From contig CM037472.1 of the NCBI GenBank assembly GCA_021014325.1, positions 28,420,234 through 28,484,233 of the forward strand: a DNA stretch of 64,000 nt, written 5' to 3'. Source of the DNA: Plazaster borealis. Taxonomy: Eukaryota > Echinodermata > Asteroidea > Forcipulatida > Labidiasteridae. The notes beneath the pieces are model-generated. The model made no database searches, had not been told where the DNA came from, and saw only the letters and a program-made list of their open reading frames with translations. A program made the translations under genes and the position numbers. Each line of letters starts with the position of its first letter. Positions within the stretch are counted from its first letter, which is position 1. Shown in pieces: positions 48,501 to 51,500 of this stretch.

Positions 48501-51500
48501 GAAAGACAACTTGTACATAGTATTGCTGAGGCCAACTACATTAGCTTTGTAGTCATTTCAGAGGAGAAAGACAACTTGTACACAGTATTGCTTTTTTAAT
48601 CCAGATGCAGGAGTTTACGCCATGGTTTAAAAAATGCCTCAAATCAATCTGTAGGGTTTTGTTTATTGCCAGGATCCTTCCTCACTCTACCAAAATCCAA
48701 CACCCTAATATATGTTAACTCAACACCCAAACTGTTGGACTCTGGATATAGTGGTATACCGGATCAGAAGTAAAGCGTTTACTAGTGCAGTCCTTGGTCC
48801 AAAAGATTCAAACAAAACATGCTATTGGAGTTTGATTGATCTGGGGGTGGTTAGGGTTTTAAAATGTACTTGTCGGTTAAAATCAATTTTTCTGTCATAA
48901 CACTATCCCAAACCACCTCTGCTAAAAAAAAAAATCTGTTTCCACCATACCAAGCTTCTGATCCAACATGTAACTGTACTTGATTAGTTTTTCTATTTAA
49001 TTAGTGTGCATGGAGCTTATTTGTCCAGTGTAATTAAGTGCTGTATGCGTGGACATGAGTCTTCTGAAACGTGCCAGAAACACACACACGCACACACTCA
49101 CACCTGGCATACCCTTCATCAGGCCTGCCCTTCATCTGCCTAGTGTACAAACCCAACCCAGGGGAAGTTATCATTCCTATGCCTGAGTGATAAGATTGCT
49201 TTGTAAATAGTGGCAAGGTGGGTCAATATTGACAAGTGCTGTTCCCATGGTTCCAAGTTTATATGTCTGCATTGATGTCACCAGCAAATGACAAAAGCTC
49301 TGTGCATGATGTAAATCCATCTTTGTATGGCATTCGAGATTTCAATACATGTCACCCTCTTGTCTACATCTCTGAGGGGGGTGGGGGGGGGGGTGTCGTA
49401 GGGCGGTACAGCGCCCCGAAACAGCAACAGTTTTTACAAATCCTCTGCTGTTGTTTCTCTATGGTGTCAAACGCTAACAAGTGACCCTAAGCAAGGGCCT
49501 GGCATTTGCGGAACCTTGGCTAACAAGATTGTAGATAAATTATGTGTCCAATCAATCATTCCATTGGATCCTAATTTGTTAAGGCCCGCGGCTTCAATAC
49601 AATATTAACAATATAATAGATTAGGTTTTTTTTTTTAGCTTGTTCAAACCAAGTATCGAAGTGTCTCACTTTATAAATCAACCAGTTGAGAACTATCAGT
49701 TCTCGAGTCTGATGTGCCAGACTGCTCAGTCACACTCAGGGCTCGAATTCTTCGTGTCGGGCCATTAAACTTTTGACCGGACAAGTATGTGAGTCTTGGG
49801 TTTTTTAATTAAATGAGTATCATTTATGTACCTCACTGTGTACTATCTTGAACAGAAACAAATTATGTTCAAATGTTGACTTTGAGTCTGATACCATTCA
49901 ATTCTCAGTATTGAGTAATAAAGTATAGGTAATACCAACAAAGACAGATGAGATAAACCTTCTCACATGTCTTAGTGCTTTTTTTGTTCAAATAAAAACA
50001 GTGAAATTCCTGTTGTCAGGACTCAGGAATTTGTTTCTCATTCTGATTTTGGTCTTGTACAAAAATGCCTGGTCCAGTAAACATTCTGAGCTACAAATCT
50101 TGTGGATTTTTCTCCCAAATTCGAGCCCTGACACACTACGTAAAAATCATGATAATTGCCAAAGAAGAATTCATTTTTGTTGTAATCATAATAATAATTA
50201 TATATGGATTTATAAAGTGCACATTCTGAAATACATTACTCATGGCGCTACAGCAAGATTAAATTCACAATGTAGAGTACATTGATTAAACATTGCGAAC
50301 ACTCAATGCTAAAGAAAGTAGACACAGTATGCTTAGTGTAAAGAGCAGTGTCTTTAGTTCTCAAGCCTGTGAGTGGACCCTTAAAAAAAGAGCTGAAACA
50401 CTACATGATGTAAGAATGATCGTGGAACGTCAAGTGAGCGCGCGTCACCCATTTACGCTGGTCGAATTGGGGCACCCCATTGATCCAGTAACTAAGCTTA
50501 TTTCACATTATTGTAGTTGTACATTACTGTTGCCAAGCATATATAAGGCCAAAAAGTGAAGAAGAAAAAGAGAAAAAAAACGGGAAAAAAAAGAAAGAAA
50601 AAAAAACGGAAATCAAAAATCGAAAAAAAGAGAAAAAAAGCGGATATTCGCTTTAAAGTGGAGATTTCACAAGCCTGAGTTCTGTTTTGAAAGTTTCCAG
50701 AGAAACAATGTTCAGGATAGAATCGGGTCCAATGTGTGAAAAGGCCCAGTCACCATAGCATACTGTCCTGGACCTTGGAACAACTAGGACTTGTAACATT
50801 TTTCACCCAAATGCTTTTGTTTGACTTCAATGTATACATGTAAATCACCCAAACATCAGAGCCTAACAGTTTGTTTAATTCAAAATAAAATGTTTGTATC
50901 TCAGATCCCCTGTAGCTTGGGGCGAGCTGTCAAGCAAGAAAATGTTTGGATACAAAGTGCTTAAATAAACTGACACTTGATGAGCAATGTAAATTGGCTC
51001 GATATTAATTCAACAAATCGTAGGAAATGTTGTGAAAATTTCTATCATTCTTCTCCAGAAACAAGAGAACTCTGTACTTGGTTGCCTTGTATTTGCTTCA
51101 TGCAGGAACACATGCTGTAACATGCAGGTGTGTATGTTTTACAAAGACTCAAAACCTCTGTCTACAGAATAACCCATGGAGATTTACTCCATTAACTTTT
51201 GGTTGTATCACACATGGCTACATTATTTTAGCCACCTTTTGTTTTTACAAAAAAGCACACAAAGGCTCAACCTAAACTTTTATGTGCACATGTTTTTTCC
51301 CCCGCCATTTCCAACTTACCCCATCAACTCTAGGAACGAGACACAGGGCTGGAGTGAGTAGTCCGTACAAGCAAAAATTCTCCTGGGCTGAACGCTCTTT
51401 GAACGCCCTTATTCTGGTCATTGGATGCTCACTTTCTACATCCACAAGTTTAGGTTTCTTCATGGAGTCGACGTCATCCATAAGCACCTTGCCATTACCA

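Larger units (their letters stand above)
47506..51319. other. Intron 1 of the channel model; no exon recognised
   Basis: Mostly AT-rich unique sequence. It holds a 65-bp tandem duplication at 48465-48593, poly-G runs near 49376-49393, and an A/G-rich tract at 50560-50645. A short additional coding exon could hide here but none is evident. Confidence 0.55.
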